The notes under the pieces: model-generated
The model's input: the letters and a program-made list of their open reading frames with translations, nothing else
Database searches by the model: none
Told to the model about the DNA's origin: nothing
Program-made: the position numbers and the translations under genes
Assembly: GCA_937946835.1 (NCBI GenBank)
Contig: CALFAV010000070.1
Span: 1-64,000, forward strand
DNA: 64,000 nt
Reading direction: 5' to 3'
Source: an uncultured Verrucomicrobiae bacterium
GTDB taxonomy: Bacteria > Verrucomicrobiota > Verrucomicrobiia > Limisphaerales > J093
In this document: piece after piece, positions 48,894-56,287 of the stretch
Layout: each line of letters opens with the position of its first letter
Numbering within the stretch: the stretch's first letter is position 1

Positions 48894-51221
48894 TCACCCG
48901 GCCGGCTCCACGTCCAGTTGCAGCACCGCGTAGCCGTCAATCTCGAAGTGCTCGACGGTCACTTCCACCTCTCCAGCCGCCGGATGCTCGAAGAAGCCCT
49001 CGTCTCGCGTCGGCCCATGCCAGGTCCAATTCTCAATGACAGGGCGGCCGTTGACCTGCACGCGCACCCCGTCATCGCTCAGCGTGCGGAAGCGCCAGCG
49101 GCCGGCCGGCAGGGTCAGCCGGGTGCGGGCGATCATGCCGAAGTGATCGCCGCCCGGGCCGTGCTGCGCGACCGCCTCCCCCAGACCAAGGTCCCTCGGC
49201 CCGCCCCAGCCGTAGTTGAAATCCAGCGCACCGACCCGGACATGGACCGCTGCCGAACCGTCCGCCAGCCGATGCCAGCCGGCCGGGTCCTGACGCGGGT
49301 CTGGCCCGGTTTTCCATGAGAAAAACACCACCTCCCAGGTCGTGGCGAGGAGCGTGCCGCGCAGCACCTGCTGGAAGTTGTCCCCGAACAACGCCACCTC
49401 GAAGGGGCGCACGCCCGGGGCGGCCCGCAATCGGAGGATTTCCGACCTGTCGGTCGGCCCCGGCGCCCGGGTCAGTTCCAGCCCGTCCCGCTCGCCCCGC
49501 AATTCCGCGCGCAGCGCCCGCACGCCGAAGACCTCCCACGCCCGCTCGCCCGCGGCGGTGCCCACGGCGCGGACCAGCGGGCTCTCGTGGTCCCAGGGGC
49601 CCCACTCGTCCATCACGATTTTGTCCCGGCCGCGCAGGTGTGGTCGCGCGCCCACGGGCCGGGTTTGGCCAAGGGCTTTCACCCGGGGGAGGTGATAGCG
49701 GGGCATGGCGCCTTCCAGGCGCGGCTCGGTGCCGGCCTTGACCGCAAATTCCACCGCGTTGGTCAGCTCCAGCCGGACCGTGTTGGCGGCATAAACGTTG
49801 TCGCGGACGTTGTTCGTGCCGTCGTCGCGAAGCTGAAGCACGATCAGCTTTTCCCCGGGCCGCAGGTTGGTGAACGGGTGCCCGGCGTCCACGATGAACG
49901 TATTGCCGGCGATGACGTTGCCGGTTACGCCACGGTAGTTGCCGGCCACGCCCGGCGAGCGGAGCAGGGCCGCGTCGTTGTCCCACCACAGGTGCACGGC
50001 GCATTTGTTGTTCCGAAAGGTGTTGGCGAGAATCCGGTTCCCGGCCGCGTGTTCCATGTTGATGCCCCCGCGTTCCAGGCCGTAGGCCATGCCGCCGTTG
50101 CCCTCGATGAGGTTCTCCGCGATCAACGTGTCCGAGGAATAGCCGCCCCAGATGCCGCAAATCGCGTTTTCGACCAGCCGATTGCGGGCGAACACATTGC
50201 CCTCACTGAAGGTCAGCTCGATGCCGTGGGCCGGGGCGTAGGAAAAATCGTTTCCGATCAGCACGTTGCGATTGCAGCCCCGCGCGCTGAAGTCGCGCGC
50301 CACCGCCGGCGGCACGCGGATCCACTCGTCCACATCCGGCCGGCCGGTCTCGCGCCGCAGCCGCTCGCGCTCGGCCTCCAGCCAGAGTTCGCCCAGCGCC
50401 TCGCGCCCGGCGAAGCCGAAAAACCCGTCGCCGCCATGCGTGGCGGAGTTTTCCACGAACACGTTGTCGCTGCTCTGCTCGAAGCACAGGATGCCGGCCG
50501 AGTCCTGGCCGCGATTGTACACGCCCTCGACATGGCCGCGGACGCAGAAGTCAAAGGCGTTGCGCGAAATCACATTCCGGCTGCTGCGCCACAGGGCCAG
50601 GCCCCAGCCGGACAAAAACGAGCAGTCGTTGTCGTAAACCTGCGAGTCTGTAACGCGATCGAGAAGGATGCCGTTCTGGCCGCGGCGCACGCGCACCCCG
50701 CGGATCGTGACCCGGCGGGACTCCTCCACACACACCGCCCCGCCGTACTGATCGCGCCACTTGACCGTGTCGTTGTGGTGGGGAAACAGCCAGTCTGCGC
50801 CGTCCTCGGCCTGCGGGGTCGAGCGCAACCGCTGCCGGTAGTTGTCCGAAAAATCGCCGCCCTCGATGCGCAGGCCGTCGGCGCGCGTGGCCACCAGCCC
50901 GTTGAAGAAGCCGTGCACCCGGGCGCCGCGGATCGTGACGTGGCGCCGGCCCTCGATTCGGACGCCGATGCCGCGCAGCGTGTCCCATGGCGTGCCGGGC
51001 GGCGCGCCGCGCAGTTCCGAGCCGGGGGCAAATTCGAGGGTGATGCGGTCCGCCGCCACGTGGAGCACGCCGTTGGTGTTGGCATCGGCGATCACCGTGC
51101 CGGGCGGGATCACAATCCGGCAGGACCGGGTGACCACCGTGTCGTCGCGGGTAACCTCGAGGACGGGCAGGGCGAGCGCCGAAATTGCCAGCAACCCTGC
51201 CAGATGGAAGAGACGAGCCAC
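48894..51221 (-). CDS. Secreted right-handed beta-helix protein with PA14-like C-terminal domain
   Basis: A 775-residue exported protein starting at GTG 51221 with signal ARLFHLAGLLAISALALPVL. From about residue 90 to 480 it has parallel beta-helix coils (VRIEGRRHVTIRGARVHGFF, SDNVFVENSATHGGDGF, GNRILANTFRNNKCAVHLWW), as in NosD, pectate lyase and alginate-epimerase folds. The C-terminal 150 residues contain FRTLSDDGVRVQVNGRPVIE and EHFEIDGYAVLQLDVEP, typical of a PA14-like sugar-binding domain. Likely acts on or binds a polysaccharide; catalytic residues cannot be assigned. Confidence 0.82.
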   Translation of the reverse strand: MARLFHLAGLLAISALALPVLEVTRDDTVVTRSCRIVIPPGTVIADANTNGVLHVAADRITLEFAPGSELRGAPPGTPWDTLRGIGVRIEGRRHVTIRGARVHGFFNGLVATRADGLRIEGGDFSDNYRQRLRSTPQAEDGADWLFPHHNDTVKWRDQYGGAVCVEESRRVTIRGVRVRRGQNGILLDRVTDSQVYDNDCSFLSGWGLALWRSSRNVISRNAFDFCVRGHVEGVYNRGQDSAGILCFEQSSDNVFVENSATHGGDGFFGFAGREALGELWLEAERERLRRETGRPDVDEWIRVPPAVARDFSARGCNRNVLIGNDFSYAPAHGIELTFSEGNVFARNRLVENAICGIWGGYSSDTLIAENLIEGNGGMAYGLERGGINMEHAAGNRILANTFRNNKCAVHLWWDNDAALLRSPGVAGNYRGVTGNVIAGNTFIVDAGHPFTNLRPGEKLIVLQLRDDGTNNVRDNVYAANTVRLELTNAVEFAVKAGTEPRLEGAMPRYHLPRVKALGQTRPVGARPHLRGRDKIVMDEWGPWDHESPLVRAVGTAAGERAWEVFGVRALRAELRGERDGLELTRAPGPTDRSEILRLRAAPGVRPFEVALFGDNFQQVLRGTLLATTWEVVFFSWKTGPDPRQDPAGWHRLADGSAAVHVRVGALDFNYGWGGPRDLGLGEAVAQHGPGGDHFGMIARTRLTLPAGRWRFRTLSDDGVRVQVNGRPVIENWTWHGPTRDEGFFEHPAAGEVEVTVEHFEIDGYAVLQLDVEPAG

Positions 51222-51227
51222 GCAGCC

Positions 51228-51255
51228 AGCCTGCCGCCAACCGGCCGGTCGTCAA
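51228..51255 (-). promoter_or_regulatory. Leaderless-type promoter for the beta-helix gene
   Basis: Minus strand: TTGACG (51255-51250), 16-base spacer, CAGGCT (51233-51228), six bases to GTG 51221. Architecture is the same as the dps promoter. Confidence 0.6.
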
Positions 51256-51453
51256 TCCGAGAACCCGGGTCAGGGGACACTTTTTGAAGCGCCGGTCAGC
51301 GATTGGACCGCCTGCCGTGTCCACAACGAGCGGCCATGGCTTTAGCGAATGTCCCACCGGTCAGACACCGGCTAGCCGACCCGCGCGCTTCCGGTCAGCA
51401 GGTTCTCAAATCGCCCCGGGAGGCCTGCCGGCGAGAAAGGTCCGATTCAACCC

Positions 51454-52611
51454 TCAAGCACCGTGAGCCTCCCGGGTTTTCGCTCGGCGATCCAGTGTGG
51501 GCAAAACCCGGCTCACGGCGTGAACGAGCTGCTCGATGTCCGTGGGGAACAACCGGCCGATGGTGCCGATGCGGAAGGTGTCCACGCGGGTGAGCTTGCC
51601 CGGGTATATGATGAAGCCCCGGTCACACAGGTCGCGGTAGAAGGTATCGAAAGCAAATCCCGGCGCCGGCGGAAACGGAAACGCCGTGATGATGTGGCTC
51701 TGAAACGCGGGGTTCAGATAGGGCAAAAGGCCGAGCGCGCGCATGCCGTCGAGCAACGTGTCGTGGTTGCGGCGATACCGCGCCGCCCGCGCCGGCACGC
51801 CCCCCTCCTGCTCAAGCTCTCGCAGCGCCTGCGCGAAGGCGAGCAGCGCGTGCGTCGGCGGCGTGAAGCGAAACTGGCCGTTTCGTTCGAAGCCCTTCAA
51901 TTGGGCCAGCAGATCCAGGCTCAAGCTCCGCGCCCAGCCCGCACTCGCGAGCAGTTTTTCGCGCCGGCACAGGACGAAGCAGAAGCCCGGCACGCCTTCG
52001 AGGCACTTGTTCGCCGAGGACACGAGGTGGTCCGCGCCGCTGGCCTCCAGATCGAGCGGCATGCCGCCGAAGCTGCTCATCGCATCCACAATGAAGCTCT
52101 TCCCGTACGCCCGCGCCACGCGACCCAGGTCGGCGATGGGATTGAGGATGCCGGACGTGGTTTCACAATGGACCGCGAAGACGTGGGTGATCGCGGGGTT
52201 GGCAACCAGGGCAGCCTCCAAGGCGGCTGGCTGAGCGGGCAGGTCTTCCGGGGTGCGCAGGACGCGGTGGTTGATCCGGGCCTGCGCCAGCATCTGGGCG
52301 GCGCGTTCGCCATAGGCGCCGTTGGCGAGCACCACCACCTCGCCGGCGGGGGGCACGCAGGTCGCGAACACCGCCTCCACACCAAACGTGCCACTACCTT
52401 GCAGCAGCACGCATTCCCACCCCGTGTCGCGCGACACACCGGCGATGGCCAACAGGCGCTCGCGAATCCATTGGACGACGGCGTTGAACTCATGATGCCA
52501 CGAACCCGCATCGTGCAGCATCGCCTGTTTGACGCTCAGGCTGGTTGTCAACGGCCCGGGCGTGAAGAGCAGGCGGTCGCGGGCCACCGGCGGAATAGGC
52601 AAGGAGTCCAT
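51454..52611 (-). CDS. phnW: 2-aminoethylphosphonate--pyruvate transaminase
   Basis: A 385-residue PLP enzyme transferring the amino group of 2-aminoethylphosphonate to pyruvate, giving phosphonoacetaldehyde and alanine. LLFTPGPLTTSLSVKQAML and HDAGSWHHEFN are the family N-terminal signatures. The PLP Lys is in SSANKCLEGVPG, preceded by IVDAMSSFGG. The C-terminal FRIGTIGRLF also fits. It is the last gene of a three-gene minus-strand operon, six bases after the phosphonatase-like gene. Confidence 0.94.
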   Translation of the reverse strand: MDSLPIPPVARDRLLFTPGPLTTSLSVKQAMLHDAGSWHHEFNAVVQWIRERLLAIAGVSRDTGWECVLLQGSGTFGVEAVFATCVPPAGEVVVLANGAYGERAAQMLAQARINHRVLRTPEDLPAQPAALEAALVANPAITHVFAVHCETTSGILNPIADLGRVARAYGKSFIVDAMSSFGGMPLDLEASGADHLVSSANKCLEGVPGFCFVLCRREKLLASAGWARSLSLDLLAQLKGFERNGQFRFTPPTHALLAFAQALRELEQEGGVPARAARYRRNHDTLLDGMRALGLLPYLNPAFQSHIITAFPFPPAPGFAFDTFYRDLCDRGFIIYPGKLTRVDTFRIGTIGRLFPTDIEQLVHAVSRVLPTLDRRAKTREAHGA

Positions 52612-52617
52612 GGTGAC

Positions 52618-53304
52618 TCAACGCAGAAGGGCAGGCAGCTCGGACAGGCAACGAATCAGGTGGGTGTGCGCGTGCGGCAGCAGTTGCTCGCGGGTGTGCG
52701 TTCCGTTGGTCACGCCGATCACCCAGCCACAGCCCGCCGCGATGCCTTCCTGCAGATCGGAGGGCGTATCGCCCACCTTGGCGACGTTCGCGGGATTCGC
52801 CACCCCCGTTCGCCGCATGGCCTCGAAGATCAGGTCGGGATGCGGCCGGCCCCGCGACACCTCGTCGCTCGCGACCGTCGCCTCCAACAGGTCGGGCGCA
52901 TCCCAGCCGAGCCGGCGCAAGATGATGTCCACGATTTCCCGGCTGAACCCGGTGTCCAGGGCAAGCTTGGTGCCGCGCCGCCGCAGGGTCTCGAAACACT
53001 CGCGGGCCCCGGGCATCGGTCCCACGGCCGGGTCGTATTCATAAAACTCGATCATCCGGTGCAGGAACTCCCCGTGCAGGCGCCGAACCGTGGCGTGGTC
53101 AGCCGAGACGGCGATGGCCTGGCGCGCCGAAAGCAGGCTCGCGATGGCGACCGGTTTGGGGAGGCCCATGACGGCATTGACCTGCTCGCGGGTCACCTCG
53201 ACCCCGTTGACGGCCAGCGCCTCGCGCAGGCAACGGTTGACGGCGTCGTCGTCCCGGATCGTGGTGCCGGCCATGTCGAAGACCACCAGTTCGAGCTTCT
53301 TCAT
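52618..53304 (-). CDS. Phosphonatase-like HAD hydrolase (PhnX-like)
   Basis: A 228-residue HAD-superfamily enzyme expected to cleave the C-P bond of phosphonoacetaldehyde. The nucleophile is Asp10 in VVFDMAGTT, with Ala12 at the +2 position as in phosphonatases rather than the Asp of ordinary phosphatases. Lys50 in VMGLPKPVA is at the place of the Schiff-base Lys of PhnX. Later HAD motifs are TGFSRE and KVGDTPSDLQEG. It belongs closer to the PhnX-like branch than to canonical PhnX. ATG at 53304 avoids a low-complexity extension overlapping the transporter gene. Confidence 0.86.
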   Translation of the reverse strand: MKKLELVVFDMAGTTIRDDDAVNRCLREALAVNGVEVTREQVNAVMGLPKPVAIASLLSARQAIAVSADHATVRRLHGEFLHRMIEFYEYDPAVGPMPGARECFETLRRRGTKLALDTGFSREIVDIILRRLGWDAPDLLEATVASDEVSRGRPHPDLIFEAMRRTGVANPANVAKVGDTPSDLQEGIAAGCGWVIGVTNGTHTREQLLPHAHTHLIRCLSELPALLR

Positions 53305-53350
53305 CGGGTGCCAGGGGTGCGGGGATTGACAGAGTTGAGCGCCGAGGAAT

Positions 53351-54646
53351 TCAGGTGGTTTCGAAATCAGGATTGGGTTTGAAAGCTGCCGCAACGGCCT
53401 CGGCACCGGCCGGCCGGCGGTAGAGAAGGCAACATAGACCAGCAGCTATGGCCGTCACGGCCGCCATGGCCTGAAACCCGAGGCGATAACCGCCCAGGGT
53501 CAACAGCTTCCCGAAAACCACGCCGGAGAGCACGCCCGCGAAGTAGCCTACGCCATCCACCAGGCCGGCAACTGTCGCGGCAGAGTTCCGGCCCCGGACT
53601 TCGACCGCGAGAACGCCTGCCAGGAGGCTGTATGGCCCGTACGCCAGGAAACCCACCAGCCCGACGCCCACCGTCAAGACCGGCAGGCTGGACTGGAAGA
53701 ACAGAGGGAACGCTCCCAGCAGCAAGGCAAGTATCCCCAGCATCGAGGCGAGCAACACCTGACGCGCGGAGGGGGCCAACCGGCCGAACACCCAACCCAC
53801 CAATACAATTCCCAAGGCTCCGCAGATGTCAAACGGCGTGGATAAGAACGCAGCCAGGGAGCTGGAGACGCGGCTGCCGCCTTCGGTGTGAATGAAGTCC
53901 ACGGTCCAGAAATTGAAGGTCTCGCGTAGCAGGTTCAACGCGAAGCTCAGCGCGAGGATCACCAGGAAGGTCCGTTCCCGGAACAACGCCCGCACGTGCA
54001 CGGCCCCAATTGCCGGGCCCGCCACCGCGGTGCCGGCGGCGGGGGGAACGCCCCGCTGTCCCCCGATCCCCAGCCACAACACGACCACCAGCCCGGCGAG
54101 CACCAACGAAGGCACCCCCAGCACCGCGCGCCAGGACTCGCCCGACAGGCGAGCAACAACCCCGGCGAAGGCCACCGCCAGCGCGCCGCCAAACACGAAA
54201 CTCAGGGACAGCAGCCCGCAGGCAAAGGCGAGCCGGCTCGATGGAAACCACTCGGAAACCAGCTTGACCATGGCGCCCCAGCTCGCGGAGCCTGCCAACC
54301 GGTTGGCGCTGTATATCACCGTAAGCGCGGCCAGTGACGGGGCAAAAGCGCCAACCAGGCCGAAGCCGGCCACCAGCAGGATAGAGCCGATCAATGTGGT
54401 CCGGCCACCCAGCCGATCCGTGATCGGACCAAACCCGATCTTCCCTGCGGCATACACCACCGTGCTCACGCTGGCGATCCAGCCGACCTGCTCCTTGGAG
54501 AGCCCCCAGTCTTGTTGGATCAGCGGCACGGCCACGGCGAGATTCTTTCGGCAGAGGTACACGCCGATGTACGCGGCGATCAGCATTCCCAGGTAAAGGA
54601 AAGCGCGCGGCGTCCGGACCGCTGGCTCAGGGGGCGGAATCGGCAT
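53351..54646 (-). CDS. MFS transporter, organophosphate:phosphate antiporter (GlpT/UhpC-like) family
   Basis: A 431-residue inner-membrane transporter with about 12 helices. AAYIGVYLCRKNLAVAVPL and KIGFGPITDRLGGR are typical of the OPA family, and the family FNFWTVDFI segment is present after the central loop. It begins the operon with the PhnX-like and phnW genes, so import of 2-aminoethylphosphonate or a related phosphonate is the natural inference, in place of the usual ABC phosphonate importer. A Pro/Ala-rich central loop (QRGVPPAAGTAVAGP) links the halves. Confidence 0.88.
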   Translation of the reverse strand: MPIPPPEPAVRTPRAFLYLGMLIAAYIGVYLCRKNLAVAVPLIQQDWGLSKEQVGWIASVSTVVYAAGKIGFGPITDRLGGRTTLIGSILLVAGFGLVGAFAPSLAALTVIYSANRLAGSASWGAMVKLVSEWFPSSRLAFACGLLSLSFVFGGALAVAFAGVVARLSGESWRAVLGVPSLVLAGLVVVLWLGIGGQRGVPPAAGTAVAGPAIGAVHVRALFRERTFLVILALSFALNLLRETFNFWTVDFIHTEGGSRVSSSLAAFLSTPFDICGALGIVLVGWVFGRLAPSARQVLLASMLGILALLLGAFPLFFQSSLPVLTVGVGLVGFLAYGPYSLLAGVLAVEVRGRNSAATVAGLVDGVGYFAGVLSGVVFGKLLTLGGYRLGFQAMAAVTAIAAGLCCLLYRRPAGAEAVAAAFKPNPDFETT

Positions 54647-54819
54647 TCGTCAGGACCGGCCGCAACCGCGCTTGAAAGCAAGCGGGACCAGAGGCGGCTG
54701 GGGCCGGCGACGGACAGGCTGGAGCACTCAGGTGACTAACTCATGACGCCACGGCAACAATTCCGTGGAACCCGAATCACACGGGCGGGTGACGGTCCGA
54801 GCCGGGGCAACCAACGCGC

Positions 54820-55965
54820 TCACGCCGCGGGTTCGCGCGAGAGCGCGGGCACGGGGGACGGGACCGCCGCAGACAACCCGGGCGCCGACCGAACCCCGGC
54901 CACGGACTCGACGACCTGCAGGGCGCGGCTCTCGGCCTGGCGGATCCAGTGGCGGAACGCCGGCGGTGCGGCCGGTATCCCGGGAGACAACAGGCGGCTG
55001 AGACGGAAGTCCGAGTCTCTGGCACCGATGCCCGCCCGTTCGGCGTCGCAGGCGTTGAGGTATTGCTCGATGTGGTTTTCGACCGGCACCAGCAGCAGCG
55101 GCTTTCCCAGCCAGGCCGCTTCGCTTGCGGTTTCGAAACCGGCGGTGCACGCCACCGCACGCGCGCCGGCCATCAGGCGCAGAAACTTTTCGCCATGCAG
55201 CCGGTGGAACGTGAGGTTCGGTCGCGCCATTTCTTCGGACGGCGCGCCCGGCCGGTCGTAGAAGCAATGTACCGGGATGTGCGGATGGCGCGCGTGCCAG
55301 CGCGCGACCGCTTCGGCGTAGCCATGGTTGAGCAGGTACACCAGCAGGTAATCCCCGGGCGTCGGCTCCAGCTCGAACACCTGTCGGCGCAACAGCGGCG
55401 GACATACAAACAACCCCCGTTGCGGTAGGTCGGCCGCGGGGTAAAACGAAAGCGCCAGCCGGATGGAGCGAGCACCAACCAGGGCACAGTAGGTCCGCAT
55501 CAAGCGCTGCTCCAGCCGCCGGTGCGGTACGCGCACCCGGGCGGGATGCTCGAAGATGTACTGGTGCCCCACCACCACCGTGGGCACGCGCGCGCCGAAG
55601 AGCAGGTTGTGCAGCCCGGTGGTGGGCTCGAGGAAATTCAGGATCAGATCCGGGTGGGTGGTTTCAATTGTCCGACGCAGCTCGAACAACGCGCGCCGGT
55701 AATGGGGCAAACCGCGCAGCAGGCTCCGGGCGGTGGCCGCGGAGGACACTCCGCGCGCGCCCGGGAACACGAAGCCGGGGCTGTGAATTTCCCGTACGGC
55801 CCCCGGAAAGGCCGCGGCGAAGTAGGTGGGCAGCGGGCGTGAACCATTGCTGCCCACCAGCACCCCCGTGATCTCGTGGCCGCGGCGCAGCAGCATTTCT
55901 CTCAAGGCCAGGGCCTGGGTCAGATGACCCCGGCCTTCGCCCTGGACGGTAAACAAAACTCTCAT
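54820..55965 (-). CDS. GT-B type glycosyltransferase (GT1/GT28-like)
   Basis: A 381-residue glycosyltransferase. The N-terminal VLFTVQGEGRGHLTQALALR, with the conserved Gly-rich turn and His, and the C-terminal ARAVACTAGFETASEAAWLG plus KPLLLVPVENHIEQYLNA correspond to the acceptor and donor domains of MurG/UDP-glycosyltransferase-like proteins. No signal peptide; it probably acts at the inner face of the membrane. It lies 173 bases upstream of the phosphonate operon on the same strand. The last 30 residues are Pro/Ser/Ala-rich. Confidence 0.8.
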   Translation of the reverse strand: MRVLFTVQGEGRGHLTQALALREMLLRRGHEITGVLVGSNGSRPLPTYFAAAFPGAVREIHSPGFVFPGARGVSSAATARSLLRGLPHYRRALFELRRTIETTHPDLILNFLEPTTGLHNLLFGARVPTVVVGHQYIFEHPARVRVPHRRLEQRLMRTYCALVGARSIRLALSFYPAADLPQRGLFVCPPLLRRQVFELEPTPGDYLLVYLLNHGYAEAVARWHARHPHIPVHCFYDRPGAPSEEMARPNLTFHRLHGEKFLRLMAGARAVACTAGFETASEAAWLGKPLLLVPVENHIEQYLNACDAERAGIGARDSDFRLSRLLSPGIPAAPPAFRHWIRQAESRALQVVESVAGVRSAPGLSAAVPSPVPALSREPAA

Positions 55966-56244
55966 GGATGGTGCGAGAGAGCACGTGCCGCCCGTTGTGC
56001 CACGGACGGGCCGTGTACTGCCCGAGCGCTTGATTTTCTAAGGGGCCGGGCGCCGGGCACGCAACCGCCAACGTGCCGTGAAACCTCGATTTAACCTGCG
56101 TCACCATGGTGACACATGGCGGAAAACGGTCGCGCGCGCCTCCCTGCTGCGCCGCGGGTGCCGGCCGGCCGCCGCATGCCGCGGCTCGTTTGTTACGGCG
56201 CGGTGAGGGCCGGGCAAAAGTTTTCCGGCCGGACCGGCCCGCGC
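55966..56244. other. Divergent intergenic region with a 14-bp palindrome
   Basis: Between the glycosyltransferase and metallophosphoesterase genes. Apart from the palindrome listed separately no gene, terminator or clear promoter for the minus-strand gene is visible; small open frames here are GC-rich noise. Confidence 0.5.
56100..56113. repeat. Perfect 14-bp palindrome GTCACCATGGTGAC
   Basis: Fully symmetric with no loop, in a divergent intergenic region about 190 bases before one start and 135 before the other. Its placement fits an operator for a dimeric regulator; no regulator is known. Confidence 0.4.
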
Positions 56245-56274
56245 TTGACGTTTTCGTCCTTTGGTCAGCATAGC
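56245..56274 (+). promoter_or_regulatory. Promoter of the metallophosphoesterase gene
   Basis: TTGACG at 56245-56250 and CATAGC at 56269-56274 (18-base spacer). The in-frame GTG at 56279 is five bases on and the ATG at 56288 fourteen. Confidence 0.5.
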
Positions 56275-56287
56275 GGGCGTGGCAAAC

